Positions 46,818 to 57,850 of a stretch of DNA of 64,000 bases are shown here, one piece after another. The stretch is from contig NC_081408.1 of NCBI RefSeq assembly GCF_030272615.1, positions 766,789,330 to 766,853,329 on the forward strand. The letters are read 5' to 3'. The first letter of the stretch is position 1. Each line of letters begins with the position of its first letter. The translations under genes were made by a program, and so were the position numbers. This stretch comes from Cryptomeria japonica (lineage: Eukaryota > Streptophyta > Pinopsida > Cupressales > Cupressaceae). Under the pieces are notes generated by a model that worked only from the letters and a program-made list of their open reading frames with translations, had not been told where the DNA came from and made no database searches.

Positions 46818-48720
46818 TGAACTCTAACCATAATTTAACCTTAAATTAATCTCTAATACTTATCCTTAGCATGTTGGAAACCTAATCCTAATCATATCGG
46901 TAACCCTAATCCTAATTATAACCTAACCATAACCATGAACCCTTAAATGGTAATCATCTATCATAACCCTAAAATGTAACCCTAACCTAAGCCATGTTAC
47001 ACTAACCATAACCCAAAACCTAACCCTATCCCTAAACCTAAACTAGCCATAACTCTAAGAATAACCCTAAATCCTAACTCTAAACCCTAACCCTAAATCC
47101 TAACCCTAACCCTAAACCTTACCCCAACACTAAACATGATGTAAACCTACCCCTAACCATTTCTCTATTCATAATCCTAGGCTCCAACCCTAGTAATTAA
47201 TCCTAACCCTAACCCTAACCATAACCATAACCATAACCATAACCATAACCATAACCATAACCATAACCATAACCATAACCATAACCATAACCATAACCAT
47301 AACGATAACCATAAGCATAAATCTAAGCTTGACCCTAACCATAATGTAAACCCTTAACATAATCCTACCCATAACCTTTAACCGTTATCTTTACATTAAC
47401 CCTGATTATGATGTAAATCCTAACCCTGCCCACGATATAAACCCTAACCATAACACTGAACTTTAATTGTATCCTTAATCCTAATCCATATCCTAAACCC
47501 TAACTATAACTTTAATTCTAACTCTAAACTTGATTATAACCCAAATCCTAAACCTAACCCTAGCAATAGTCTTAAACATAACCCTAAGCCTAACCCAACC
47601 ATGATGTAAATCCTAAAGTGAAATAGGCACCTCAGTTCTAACTCTAACCATAATTGAACACTAAAAGAATGTAACACTAACCCTAACCCTAATAAAGAGG
47701 TAAATCTTAACCCTAACAATAACCATAATTATACCCTTAAACCTAACCATAACCCAAACCCTAAAACTAACCCTAATAAAAATAATGATGTAACCCTAAC
47801 TATCATCCTAATCTTAATCACAAAACCTATTCCAAACCATAACCCTAACCCTAGCCATGACTTGAACCCTAAAGCTAACCATAATCCTATGCCCTAACCC
47901 TATCCATAATCCTAAAAATAACCCTAATCATGGTGTAAATACTAACTATAACACTAACCCTAAACCTAACCCTAACCATGATGCGAGCACTAACATTAAT
48001 CCTAACACCAACCCTTAACCCTAACCCTAACCATTACACAAACCATATTCCTAGCTATAATACTAATGTTAACCCTAACCCTAACCTGAACCATGATGTA
48101 AACCATAACCTTTACCATAGTCCTAACCACAACTCTAAACCCTTAACCTTATCATAAACCTATTCCTAACCATTATCCTAACCCTAGCACTAATCTTAAG
48201 CATAAACCTAAGCCTAACCCAACCATGATGTAAATCCTAAAATCAAATGGGTGCCTCGATGCTAACTCTAATCATAATTAAACCCTAAATAAATTATAAT
48301 ACTAACCCTAGCCCTAACCTTAATTTAATTGAACCATAAATGCTAACCTAACCATAATCCTAAGCCCTAACCCTAACAATAATCCTACCATAATCTTAAC
48401 CCTAACCCAAATTGAACTTTAATCCTAATCTATTCCTAACCTTAATCTATCCCAAACCCTAATCCTTATTAAACTTTAATATTAATTTAACCCTAACCTT
48501 AATTTAATTGAACCATAACCCTAATTATAACCCTAAATTTGATGTAAACCCTAAATGTAATTAGAACCCTAACACTATACCCTAACCATAAACTTAACCT
48601 TAACACTAAAATCTAACCCTAACCATGATCCTTAACGAAAACCAAACCCTAACATGATGCTAACCTTAATTATGATATAAACCCTAACCCTTATCATAAT
48701 CCTAACCATGATGTAAACCT
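46818..48720. repeat. Telomere-like CCCTAA array, right part
   Basis: The array continues the higher-order unit across the gypsy insertion: sequence from 46818 aligns with 35185 onward. A perfect (ATAACC)n run of about 14 copies lies at 47219-47305. The phrase 'aaat(g/a)gg(t/c)(g/a)cctc' followed by 'gctaactctaa' recurs at about 35958, 47615 and 48243, marking successive higher-order units. Confidence 0.85.
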
Positions 48721-48721
48721 T

Positions 48722-49842
48722 TGATGAATACTAAGAGGGGGGGGGGTGAATTAGTATACCAAAAAAGGTTGAACACAAACTCTTAAATAGTTTAGCAGAT
48801 AATCGGTACAACAGATTCACTGATAAACCGGTTTAGATAAATGCAAACCAAATAGAAAACAAAGCATTCACCCAAAAGAGCACAATCACCATAACACAAG
48901 AAGTTTTGATGTGGAAACCCAAATGGGAAAAACCACGGTGAGCAGAAACTCACAAGCAACTATTTGCAGAATAGAAACCAGATAGTTAAGGTCATACAAT
49001 GTTCTTCACCAAAACAGATCCTGTTAGGAATCCAGATCTTTGTTAGGAGATAAGTCCTGTTAAAGACTACCTTGTGAGAGGATTTTAGATCCACAGTTGT
49101 GAACTACCTTGTTAGAGGATTTACAATGGCTTTGCTGGGCCTACCCAGTTAAGGGTTCCAGACTTGTCAAAGATGTGAGTAATCAACAAGTGAGTGATCT
49201 AGTTACTAGCACAATATGCTTGGTTAGATCCTTGATAGCTCACTATTAATGCATTTTAACATTACTTCAGTCTTCAATATCTCTACACTCTAACTCTTCA
49301 CACAGACCTTTCTCTTCTATGATCACTCATACAAAAAAAACCTCATCATCATCTCTAAAACCCTAGACATGATGTCCTTATAAAGGAGACTGATTTCATG
49401 TGGGTCCAATAGGATTAGATTACAAGTTCCTAGGTTTAGTGCATCTAGACACATTTGGTAACATGACACAAAATTACCACCAAAGTGTCGGTGGATGATA
49501 ACTCATCATAGAGTAATACCGATTGGTAATTCATCATAGAGTAATACCAGTTCATACAATATACCGATTACCGGTTGACTAAAAATGAAGACTAGTAACT
49601 CAAAATGTTAACTACCGCTTTGTTCCATTGTACTGCTCAAGATCCTTGAACCGCTTGGGGTATCCATACCGCTTGGGTCTTCAGTCAATCTGTGATCGAT
49701 AGACATATTCTATAAAACACCAATAGTCTAAAGACTATGATACATAATACCAGTTGGAACAAGTACCAGTTGAGCATAACTCATACATCAACAAAGCGTG
49801 TGTCCATCAATGACAATCACAACATCATAAAAAATACTAACA
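48722..49842 (-). repeat. 3' LTR of the pol-less element
   Basis: It is 1121 bp with TG...CA ends and matches the truncated 5' LTR over 54910-55321. It contains scattered ACCGGTT motifs like the LTR at 14959-17563. Confidence 0.8.
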
Positions 49843-49858
49843 ATCTCCCCTTTTGGCA
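49843..49858 (-). other. Polypurine tract of the pol-less element
   Basis: The minus strand TGCCAAAAGGGGAGAT immediately precedes the 3' LTR. Confidence 0.55.
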
Positions 49859-50117
49859 TTGATGGCAACACTTACGAGAATTTTGACATCTAAGTGTTTT
49901 ACAACAAAAACATGCCATAATCAAAATTACTCCCCCTAAGCATATACACTATCCCTTTTGTAGAAATTACAATGTATACTACTCCCTTAAAGAGGTAACA
50001 TGAAAGTATACATAAAATTCACCAAAATTTTAAGTACTACTCCCCCTTTGCCAACAATGACAAAGTGATGCAGAATAACCCCTGTTTCTCATTATCATTA
50101 AAAAATAGAGCAAATGT

Positions 50118-53100
50118 TTATGACAATAAGGAATTATACTTATCAAAAATAGATTTGAACTCCTGCATAAAATTTTTCATGGCCAATGCCCATGACTCAA
50201 GTAATGAGGTAGCAACCTCACTTTCAGTCTGCATCTGAGATACCTGTTCTTCCATGGCATCAATGGTACTCATCTCTTGAGTTGCTATTAAGGCTTCTAG
50301 ATTGAAAAAGCACTTTTGAAGAATTTGCAGTCTAGGTAATAAGACATGTTGAAGCTCCTGTAAATATTTTGACCGGTTGTTGATTTCCAATTCTATCCTG
50401 GCAGTCTGGAGCTGAAAACAATAAATAGTTTTCCCATATGTAGCAAATGAATCATAGGGCATCTTGAAGTTACTGATGTATGCCTGTAACTCTGATTGGA
50501 GTTTATCTTTTTGTGCAAGCACATCATCGTAAAATAGATGGGGTTGGCTTATTTTACTCAACAGTAATTTGGCCTCATCCATAGCAACACTTATATTCTT
50601 TTCTTGCTTCAGAAGTTGTGACCGAAGCTCATTCAATTTCTTGACTAAGGTAGTTTTGAGTGCCTTATCATGCTTCTTCTTGGCATTTTCTTTAGCAACT
50701 TCTTCCAGGAATTGTACCTGGTGCTCTACAACAGTACAAAGGAGTTTCAGTTTGGACAGAGAGGAATCAGTATTGGGGAGGTTAGTACCGAGAATCAAAC
50801 TGGTAAGGGTGTGCACCATAGTTTGAATGACATCTTGTTCCTTCTTCCTCCTCAAAGTTTCCAATCTTTCCTGGGCAAGCTTTATGCTTTGAAGTAGCTC
50901 CGATTCATTTGTAGATTGGAGATCAATAGGACTGACGACATCAACCAGTTTGTCTTGACCACCGGTTGCCTTGGGAGTCTCCACTTGTTTGGATTTCTCT
51001 GTTTCCTTCTCCTATGCTGCTCTTTTCTTTCTTCTTCTTTCTTCTTTTGTTCCTCTTCTTGTTTCCTCTTATCTTGCTCTTTCTTTTTCTCTTCCTTTTT
51101 CTTCGCTTTGTCTTTATCAGCCTTTTCCTTGTCTTGTTTCTCCTTTTCTGCTCCATGCTTATCTGTGTTTAGGGTGACATCCTCAACATCCAATACATCC
51201 ACATCAATAGTGTCAACCTATTCTGTAACTCTTTCTCCTTCACCATCAAATACCTCATCTAGTTTGGCTGAGGATAGCTTAGGTTCTTGTTCAGCCTTTT
51301 TATTGGCCTCAGACACTTTGTGCATCTTCACAAAAACTTTAGCATGTAAGTGGGTGTCCTTCTCCACTTCAAAAGTTCTGCCTTGAAGCAGCTCGAGTCT
51401 TCTCCTTCTCATGAAGAGGAGACCTTTATTCTTGTCCATTATCTCAAAAAATTATGAATTAGAGGCATCGGGAAAGTATTGAGCAAAGACTTTTTCCCTT
51501 ATTTCCTATTCTTTCTCAATGGTAATGTGCCATTTATTTTCGAAAGAATTTTATAAAGAATCAGGTATGACTGATCTGATTTTAGATGGCGACCGGTCAT
51601 TGACACATAAATATCTAATAACCTCTTGTTCAACTTCTTCTTTTTCATTATCAAAAAAATCATCAAAATATTATTTTAAGTCATCAATCACCTTTCTCTT
51701 AATATTCTTTAAAGTCCTTTGACAATGTGTCATAGGCTTATAAAAAGAGATGTCTATATTTACTGGTGTAGATGATACATGTGCGTTACCGGTAGATTTT
51801 GCCTTCTTGCTTAATTGCCTGGTCTTCTTTGGTTGCACCTCCAGTTTAGTATCCTTTGATTTTGGTGAGTTGTTTTTGTTTTTCCACTTCCTCTCAAATA
51901 CTTTAGCGGGAGAAACTTCTGGTTTCTTCTTGGCAGGTGACCACTTGGTCACTTTTGGGCTTGCTGAGGTAATCAGTACCGATACCGATGGCACTGGCTT
52001 GCCATTTTTCTGTGTAGGCTCTTCAACTGGTGTGACCCTCTCTAGATAGGTGCTGGTGCACTTTTTATTACCATGTAGAGGTGAGGCAAGCAGGGTAGAG
52101 GGATACCCATCAAATATGTCATACATTACTTCATACCCCATAGGTTCAACTTCTTCCTTTCTTGGTTCTATTGCTTCCATTATGCATTCATCTACCTTTA
52201 TGGTAAAGCGGATGTCATCTTCATATTTCTTTATAATATCTCCAGATATCCTCATTCTCCGGCTCATTTTCCGCTTGAATTTATCAAAGTATTTGTTCAG
52301 AACCTTAGGATATCTAGTTCCCACTGCTTGGAGACTTTCCCTAATTTGCTTAGTGATCGGTTGGTCAGCAGACCATTGAATATCACCTACTCCAAGAAAA
52401 TAGCCTTGAAAGTAGAAAAATAGGCTGATCAAAAGTTGTCCAAAATGAACCTTAAAGCATTGTCCTGTTTGATGGACTTCAGGTTCAATAGTAGTTGATT
52501 CTACACACAGGTAAATGAGGCATCATCCTTGATCATTCTGTAGGTGGCATTCACCGTAGTAGCAGGGACAGAGTTTATTCTGTTGGCATAAAACATCCTG
52601 TAGCCAATCACCATGCAAACATACTTAACCAAATCATCTTTGATGGTGTTGAAGGTCATTCCCCATTGGTCTCTCACATAACTGGTGAGCTTAGTCATTT
52701 CAGCCTTGATGACCTTCCTTAGAGCTGGCACCTCACCAATGTTATAGAAACTGGTGACAACATGAATTTCTTTAGGTGTAATGTCATGCATCCTCTCGAG
52801 ATACATTTTTTCACTGTGTACTCTACTCAAGATGATGCAGATGTGATCTTCAGTGAACTCTTCCAAAAAATAAACAACATTGTGTAGTTTCTTCCTCTCT
52901 TGGATGCTATATTCTGGTTTGATTTTCTTGTCATCCCCATAGAACAGACCTAGCTGGGAATGGATCACAAGGGATCCTAGGTCTTCCAATTTGCAATCAA
53001 TATAACCTGAAATATCTTCCTCAACTATGACTCCAGCAGGTATCTAGGATAGGGCATTGTATTTTATCTTTTTTTGAATAAAAACCGCTGAGTCTACAGG

Positions 53101-53133
53101 TGCACTAGAACTGGAGTGTAATGCAGAAGCCAT
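50118..53133 (-). pseudogene. Large unknown ORF of the pol-less element (about 1000 codons, broken)
   Basis: The start is 'MASALHSSSSAPVDSAVF' at 53133. After one in-frame stop the frame runs open over 52989-52501 as a globular region ('NVVYFLEEFTEDHICIILSR', 'MIGYRMFY' type). A frameshift then leads to 52432-51671 (basic, 'SPAKKKPEVSPAKVFERKWK') and, in the same frame with a few stops, to 51439-50990, ending in a Lys/Glu-rich helix ('DKAKKKEEKKKEQDKRKQEE'). A second frameshift leads to 50984-50118, a long coiled coil ending shortly before the 3' LTR. I recognise no known domain. Position and length recall extra ORFs of plant LTR elements, but it replaces pol rather than following it. Confidence 0.6.
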
Positions 53134-53659
53134 AATTGAATGATAGACAAAATTTTTGAGAAATACCTTCACACTTCAAAATTTAGGGTTTTGCAATGTC
53201 GCTCACAACACACCAATTTATTTGTTGGGTTACTGCTTGGTGTTCTTTGCTTGATTGATTGAAAACAATCTCTGGATTCTTTTGCAAGATTTTGAATTCT
53301 CTCTAAATTACAAGCCAAATCGCTCTTTGTTGCTCCGCTCTTGAAAAATTCTTTGCTTGAAAATAGATAAGTGAAAATGGCATCAAAAAACCCTTTTAAG
53401 CAATCTTTCACCTACCATAATAAATGCTCCACCGCTAGGGTACAAACCCTAATTTTGCCTTTTACCACTTCAAAATATTCTACCGATTGACAGGTAGTGT
53501 ATACCAGTTAAGGTCTTTATCGATATAAACTAGGGGTTCAAATATTTCACCGATATGCTCCCACTAAGTTTTTCTTAAGCTTAGTTTGCTGGTTCAGGGA
53601 CTTCCACACTAGGTGCAGAAACCGGTTCATCTTGTGATACTTCTTCAAATTTCTTTTTC

Positions 53660-54859
53660 TATGTTTTAGTCATTCCCGCTTGAATGGTTTCAACATCAAT
53701 CTTCCCTTCTGGAGTGTTCAGTATATCAACTGATAGGTTCTTTCTCATTTTGTAAGTTTTGGCAGTGTGTCCTGGTTTGTTGCAATGATAGCATATCATT
53801 CCAGGTGTTCTCCATGGTCCATTATTCATACTACCATTCTTCCTTTTGCATGTTGCAGCAATGTGACCGCTACCATGACAGATTAAAGAGGTTTCTCTCC
53901 AACCATTTGCCGCTTGATAGCCACCTGACCGATGGTCATAGGTATTATACCGGTTGGGATTTCGGTTCACAAAAGGTTCTGGGATATCTTCTTGAGTCCT
54001 TGGAGGATATCTTTGAGTGTTGTACAAAATTTGACCTGCACCCAAATTCTTTATGCCCAAACTTGTTGCATGCATAACAATTTCCATTGAATCTATTGGA
54101 TATAGGCTTATTGTTGAGAAAGTAAGGAAAATTATTGTAGGCCTTGCTTCAACACACATTAGCAGTGCATCCTTCTTTGAGACAATTAAAGAAAACATGT
54201 TTGTATTTTTGCTTACCTTTATCCTTTGATGTTGGTTTCTTCTTTGATGCTTCATCTTTTGTTCTAGAGGTCTCACCTTTCTCATACCTAGAGAAACCAA
54301 GTCCAGTGGTATTCTTTACCTGTTTTGTCGATTCAAACTTTTTCTCTAGCTTAGCAGAACTCTGATTGAATTTGGAAATTATCTCCTTTGTCTTAGTAAG
54401 TTCTTTGGAAATAGAAGCATTGGTTTCCTTCAAGGTTGCATTCTCAGAAATAGCCATGTTTAGTTCACCTTGCATTTCTTCTTTTTCCACTTTAATACTC
54501 TCTTGGAGATGAGTAGTAAGGGTACTGATTTCTTGCTTTAGCTTGGAGATCTCAAGATCTTTTTCTTTTACCAGATCTTCAACTTTTCTTTTTTTCTCAA
54601 GCTCTTGACACATTCTGATAGTCAGTCCTTCCAACTCCCTTCTCATATTGGCATTAGATTCTTTCAGTTTTTCAACTTCTTCAACTAGGGCATCTATGTT
54701 TGCTTCATCAGAAGAACTATTTTCAGTAAGCTCCATTAGTTTCTCAGCATGCTCTCTTCTTTTGGCGAGAGAGGCTTTGTACTTGACTTTGAGTTCATCA
54801 TAGACTCTCTCAGTCTGATTGAGATGATGAGTAAGTTCCCTCACAGTGTATTCCCCCAT
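53660..54859 (-). pseudogene. Gag-like protein: long coiled coil plus four zinc knuckles
   Basis: The first ATG is 54859 ('MGEYTVRELTHHLNQ'). About 190 residues of heptad-rich coiled coil follow ('VEEVEKLKESNANMRRELEG'), then a Lys-rich stretch. Then, across one frameshift, come four CCHC-like units: F-N-C-x4-G-C-x4-C (damaged), C-Y-A-C-x4-H-x4-C (intact, near 54085-54045), S-L-I-C-x4-H-x4-C (first Cys lost, near 53885-53845) and C-Y-H-C-x4-H-x4-Y (last Cys lost, near 53790-53750). No capsid (UBN2) domain is present before the coiled coil. A nucleic-acid-packaging role is inferred. Confidence 0.65.
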
Positions 54860-54890
54860 ATCTCCTTCCAAGTGGTTAGACTTATAGAAA

Positions 54891-54909
54891 GGTTGGCTCT
54901 AATACCAAT
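54891..54909 (-). other. Primer-binding site of the pol-less element
   Basis: TTGGTATTAGAGCCAACC directly abuts the LTR and matches initiator Met tRNA with one change in the first 12 bases. Confidence 0.7.
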
Positions 54910-55321
54910 TGATGAATACTAAGAGGGGGTGAATTAGTATACCAAAAAATGCTGAACACAAACTCTTAAAGAGTTTAGCAGATAACCGGTACAATAGACT
55001 CACTAATAAACTGGTTAAGATAAATGCAAACCAAATAGAAAACAAAGCATTCACCCAAAAGAGCACAATCACCATAACACAAGAAGTTTTGATGTGGAAA
55101 CCCAAATGGGAAAAACCACGGTGAGCAGAAACTCACAAGTAACTATCTGTAGAATAGAAACCAGACCGATTAAGGTCAGACCGGTTAAGGTCATACAATG
55201 TTCTTCACCAGAACAGAATCTGTTAGGAATCTAGATCTCTATTAGGAGATAAGTCCTGTTAAAGACTACCTTGTGAGAGGATTTCAGATCCATAGTTGTG
55301 AACCACCTTCTTAGAGGATTT
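54910..55321 (-). repeat. 5' LTR of the pol-less element, truncated
   Basis: Homology with 48722-49131 stops abruptly after 'ttagaggattta' at 55321. The missing right part would contain the promoter (U3). Confidence 0.8.
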
Positions 55322-55879
55322 ATTGTACTATTAAAACTCCATTTCCATTAGAAAACAACTAGAAGAGAAATTAAAACTCAATGTAAAATGAGAGGAACCC
55401 TATGTTCAGATATGCAAGGTGGGTAAAGGCTGTAGACTTCCTCATTCTACATGGATAACCTTTTTCTTTTCAACTTTCATCTCCCTCCAATGCTATGCAA
55501 AAGATTTTCTTTCTTTAAATCGGCGTGGGAATACATTTTCTACCCCTTCATTAACCTTCTTATAAGACATTAACCTTCTTATAAGACGAGCTTTCATGAC
55601 TTCGGAATTTTTCTATTCCAAATATAGAAGAAGTATAACGTTTCAAAAAACATTTTCTGCCATAACATGAGGTATTGGCATCATTTTGACCTCATAAAAA
55701 TATCTTAACCTCTCAAACGTGTACGTAAGACCACAAAATTCAGTAACAAATTATTTTTAACCTGAAAGCGAATAATAGGTAACAAGTCATCTTTATTATA
55801 GGGTTGTCTTAGGTCTTTCCTCAAAGATATTTATGAAAATATATGGTAATACCTTCTTAACACATTCTTTCTTTTGCAG
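55322..55879. other. Spacer or intron upstream of boron transporter pseudogene
   Basis: No exon of the transporter N-terminus could be found. A short tandem repeat (attaaccttcttataagac twice) lies at 55551-55588. Confidence 0.4.
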
Positions 55880-57147
55880 ATGACACCTTAACTGCTATTC
55901 AGACACTGATTTTTACTAGCTTATGTGGAATTATGGATTCCTTGATTGGAGGAAAACCTTTGTTGATTCTTAGAGTTGCAAAACCCACAACTCTTATGTA
56001 TACATATATGTATATCTTTGTAAAAGACAGGGATAATTTGGGACAAGTATTGTTTCTTGCACGGACAAGATCGCAAATATGAAAAGTCACACTATCAGAA
56101 AATTCATATAGCGAGTGCTATATATTGTTTCCTTTGTATTTTGATACATGTGACGGGATCTAGAAGATGGCCATATAGTGTATTATTTTAAGGGAGAAAG
56201 TATTTTGTAAAACTTTTATTGATGGAAGGCGTTTTGTGTAGGGCTTGTGTGTGCACAACACTGCTGCTATTTGTTTGTGCAATTTTCAGTTCCTTCACAA
56301 TCATCAATACGTTTAAAAGAGTAGCCAAAGAGGTCTTTGGCATGTTAATTGTTGTATTATTCCTGCAGGAAACTATCAAGGTATATGAAGTAATTTTCAT
56401 CATAATCTGTCATGAAGTTTGCACTTCTTACTGATTTCATTTTTTATTGGGAGGATAAACACCTCAAAATACTTTTGGAAGCCTGTACCATCATGTACAT
56501 CAATTATATACATGCTTTCTCTCTTAGAGTTAAGGACTGAGGGGTATTCCTATTGTTAAATTAAAGACTCGATATCAGCTTCATTGTTTCTGATATACAA
56601 TTTTTTTACACAAAAAAATTTGATCTTTAGTGAACTCTTTACATAACATACTCATTGATCAAATACCACTTGAAACTAAATTCATATTAAAAAAAAATTA
56701 TTTATTTTTTTAATCTGATAAAACTCTCTATGTAGGTTAGGGTAGAAGAATTTCGTATACTCAAAAACGGTGATCCCAATCATGAGCAATTGAAATATCC
56801 ATGGTGTTTCTCAAACAACCTATTTGGGATTGTTTTGTCTTTTGGCCTACTGTTCACATCATTAAAAAGAAGATGAGCTCGATCATCTGGATATGACACA
56901 GGTAATTTTACTTTAATATAAGATTTGGGTGATAAAAAAATTTCTTGCTCAAGTTTAAGTATTGATTTCTTTTTTAAACAGGGTTGTTGAGAAGTTTCTT
57001 AGCAGATTATAGAGTGCCGAGGATGATTGTTTTTTGACAACAATCTCATACAGTGCATATGATAGTGTGCCTGTAGGTATTCTTAGAAGGCTTAATAGCC
57101 CAAATACCTGGGCTCCTTGAGCTTCATCCAATTGGAGTGTGGTTAAG
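55880..57147 (+). pseudogene. BOR-type boron transporter pseudogene (four exons)
   Basis: BOR proteins (SLC4 family) export borate across plant membranes. Four exons with GT-AG borders are visible. 55880 to about 56065: 'DTLTAIQTLIFTSLCGIMDS', 'GGKPLLILRVAKPT'. About 56245-56380: 'CTTLLLFVCAIFSSFTIINT', 'VAKEVFGMLIVVLFLQETIK'. 56736-56901: 'VEEFRILKNGDPNHEQLKYP', 'FGIVLSFGLLFTSLKRR'. 56982-57147: 'GLLRSFLADYRVP', 'TTISYSAYDSVPVGILRRLN'. Defects: TGA inside 'KRR*ARSSGYDT', a 1-base loss at the conserved Trp of exon 4 (frameshift), TGA before 'ASSNWSVVK', and poor 3' end of exon 1. The first exon(s) and everything after exon 4 are missing. Retained introns mean a duplicated, not a processed, copy. 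Confidence 0.8.
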
Positions 57148-57386
57148 GTAGGTGGAGAGCCCTCTTTTCTTTGAGAGATTCATAGACCGCTAGGTTTTTA
57201 ATTTCTTTAGTATCGGTTTAAACCATTAGTTTTGAAGGTTTTTCACTGGTGATTTTTTTTACAACTTATTTTGGTAGGATATGCATGAGGTCACATGTTC
57301 TCAACCATTATTCAGATTTAAAATTTACTACTAAACCAGAGGGTGTTTTGAGATCCAAGATTCTGAAAGGTAAAATTATTCTTTAA

Positions 57387-57455
57387 AGGGTGTTAGCTCA
57401 ATGGAAGAGCATCTGTTTGACAAGCAGGAGGATGGTTCAATTCCATCGTGCTCTA
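57387..57455 (+). tRNA. tRNA-like sequence, anticodon GAC (Val), probably a pseudogene
   Basis: A cloverleaf can be drawn: acceptor agggtgt/gtgctct (with wobble pairs), D stem gctc/gagc, anticodon stem tctgt/gcagg around TTGACAA, and a perfect T stem gatgg/ccatc with loop TTCAATT. The variable loop is only two bases, shorter than the normal 4-5, and several acceptor pairs are G-T. The D-arm 'TAGCTCAATGGAAGAGC' is bacterial/organellar in style rather than like plant nuclear tRNA-Val. It could be an organelle-derived tRNA copy. Confidence 0.45.
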
Positions 57456-57589
57456 ACATGAATTAATCAATGATATTGTAGGTTATATTTAACAATATTG
57501 AATTATTTGAATAATGAGCTATTTTTTAAATTTCTTTGTTTTATATCATCTCTGGATAGACAAAAGTGGTTTTCTCTCTAAAAGGAATA

Positions 57590-57850
57590 TTTTTATCATC
57601 TTAAGAAAGACAATAAGTGGGATTCAAGACACATGTCTCTATAGAGACAATATGTTTATTATTTTAGATATAGTCTCTATAGAGACGAAAATTCAATTGT
57701 CTCTTAAGAGACAATAATATTGGTATTTTTTAATGTCTTTATAAAAACAATTTTTTAAGACAAAAATTTAAGACACTGGCTAAAGACAATATTTAAGACA
57801 ATTCACTTAAAAATTGTATCAAATATTATCTAAAAACCCATCTTGAAACC
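57590..57850. repeat. Cluster of GTCTCTATAGAGAC palindromes
   Basis: Perfect 14-bp palindromes lie at 57635-57648 and 57673-57686 (GTCTCTATAGAGAC) and at 57699-57712 (GTCTCTTAAGAGAC). Decayed relatives ('gtctttataaaaac', 'agacaatatttaagac') continue to about 57800. Such clusters are typical of subterminal regions of DNA transposons, but no TIR pair was found. Confidence 0.6.

Larger units (their letters stand above)
48722..55321 (-). mobile_element. Non-autonomous LTR element with gag and a large unknown ORF, no pol
   Basis: The 3' LTR is 48722-49842 (TGTTAG...TCATCA on the minus strand). The 5' LTR is truncated (54910-55321). The primer-binding site TTGGTATTAGAGCCAACC is at 54909-54891 and the polypurine tract is at 49858-49843. 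The internal 5.05 kb holds a coiled-coil/zinc-knuckle gag (54859-53660) and a broken ~1000-codon ORF (53133-50118). No protease, integrase, RT or RNase H motif was seen in any frame. It must have depended on a partner element for replication. Confidence 0.8.

Noticed and set aside
47190-47372. (Met-Val)n frame
   Set aside because: It is the translation of the ATAACC microsatellite.
34440-48720. True telomere or CRISPR-like array
   Set aside because: The units are short, contiguous and degenerate with no unique spacers. The array is internal and interrupted by a gypsy element, so it is an interstitial satellite.
50916-51386. 156-codon Ser/Phe/Leu-rich plus-strand frame
   Set aside because: It is antisense to the Lys/Glu-rich part of the pol-less element's ORF, a usual shadow of AAG/GAA-rich coding DNA.
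48722-55321. Endogenous pararetrovirus or retrovirus
   Set aside because: LTRs, tRNA primer site and CCHC gag point to an LTR retrotransposon. No movement-protein, coat-protein or envelope signature was seen.
55880-57147. Functional boron transporter gene
   Set aside because: Two in-frame stops, a frameshift at a conserved Trp and absence of the N-terminal and C-terminal exons rule it out.
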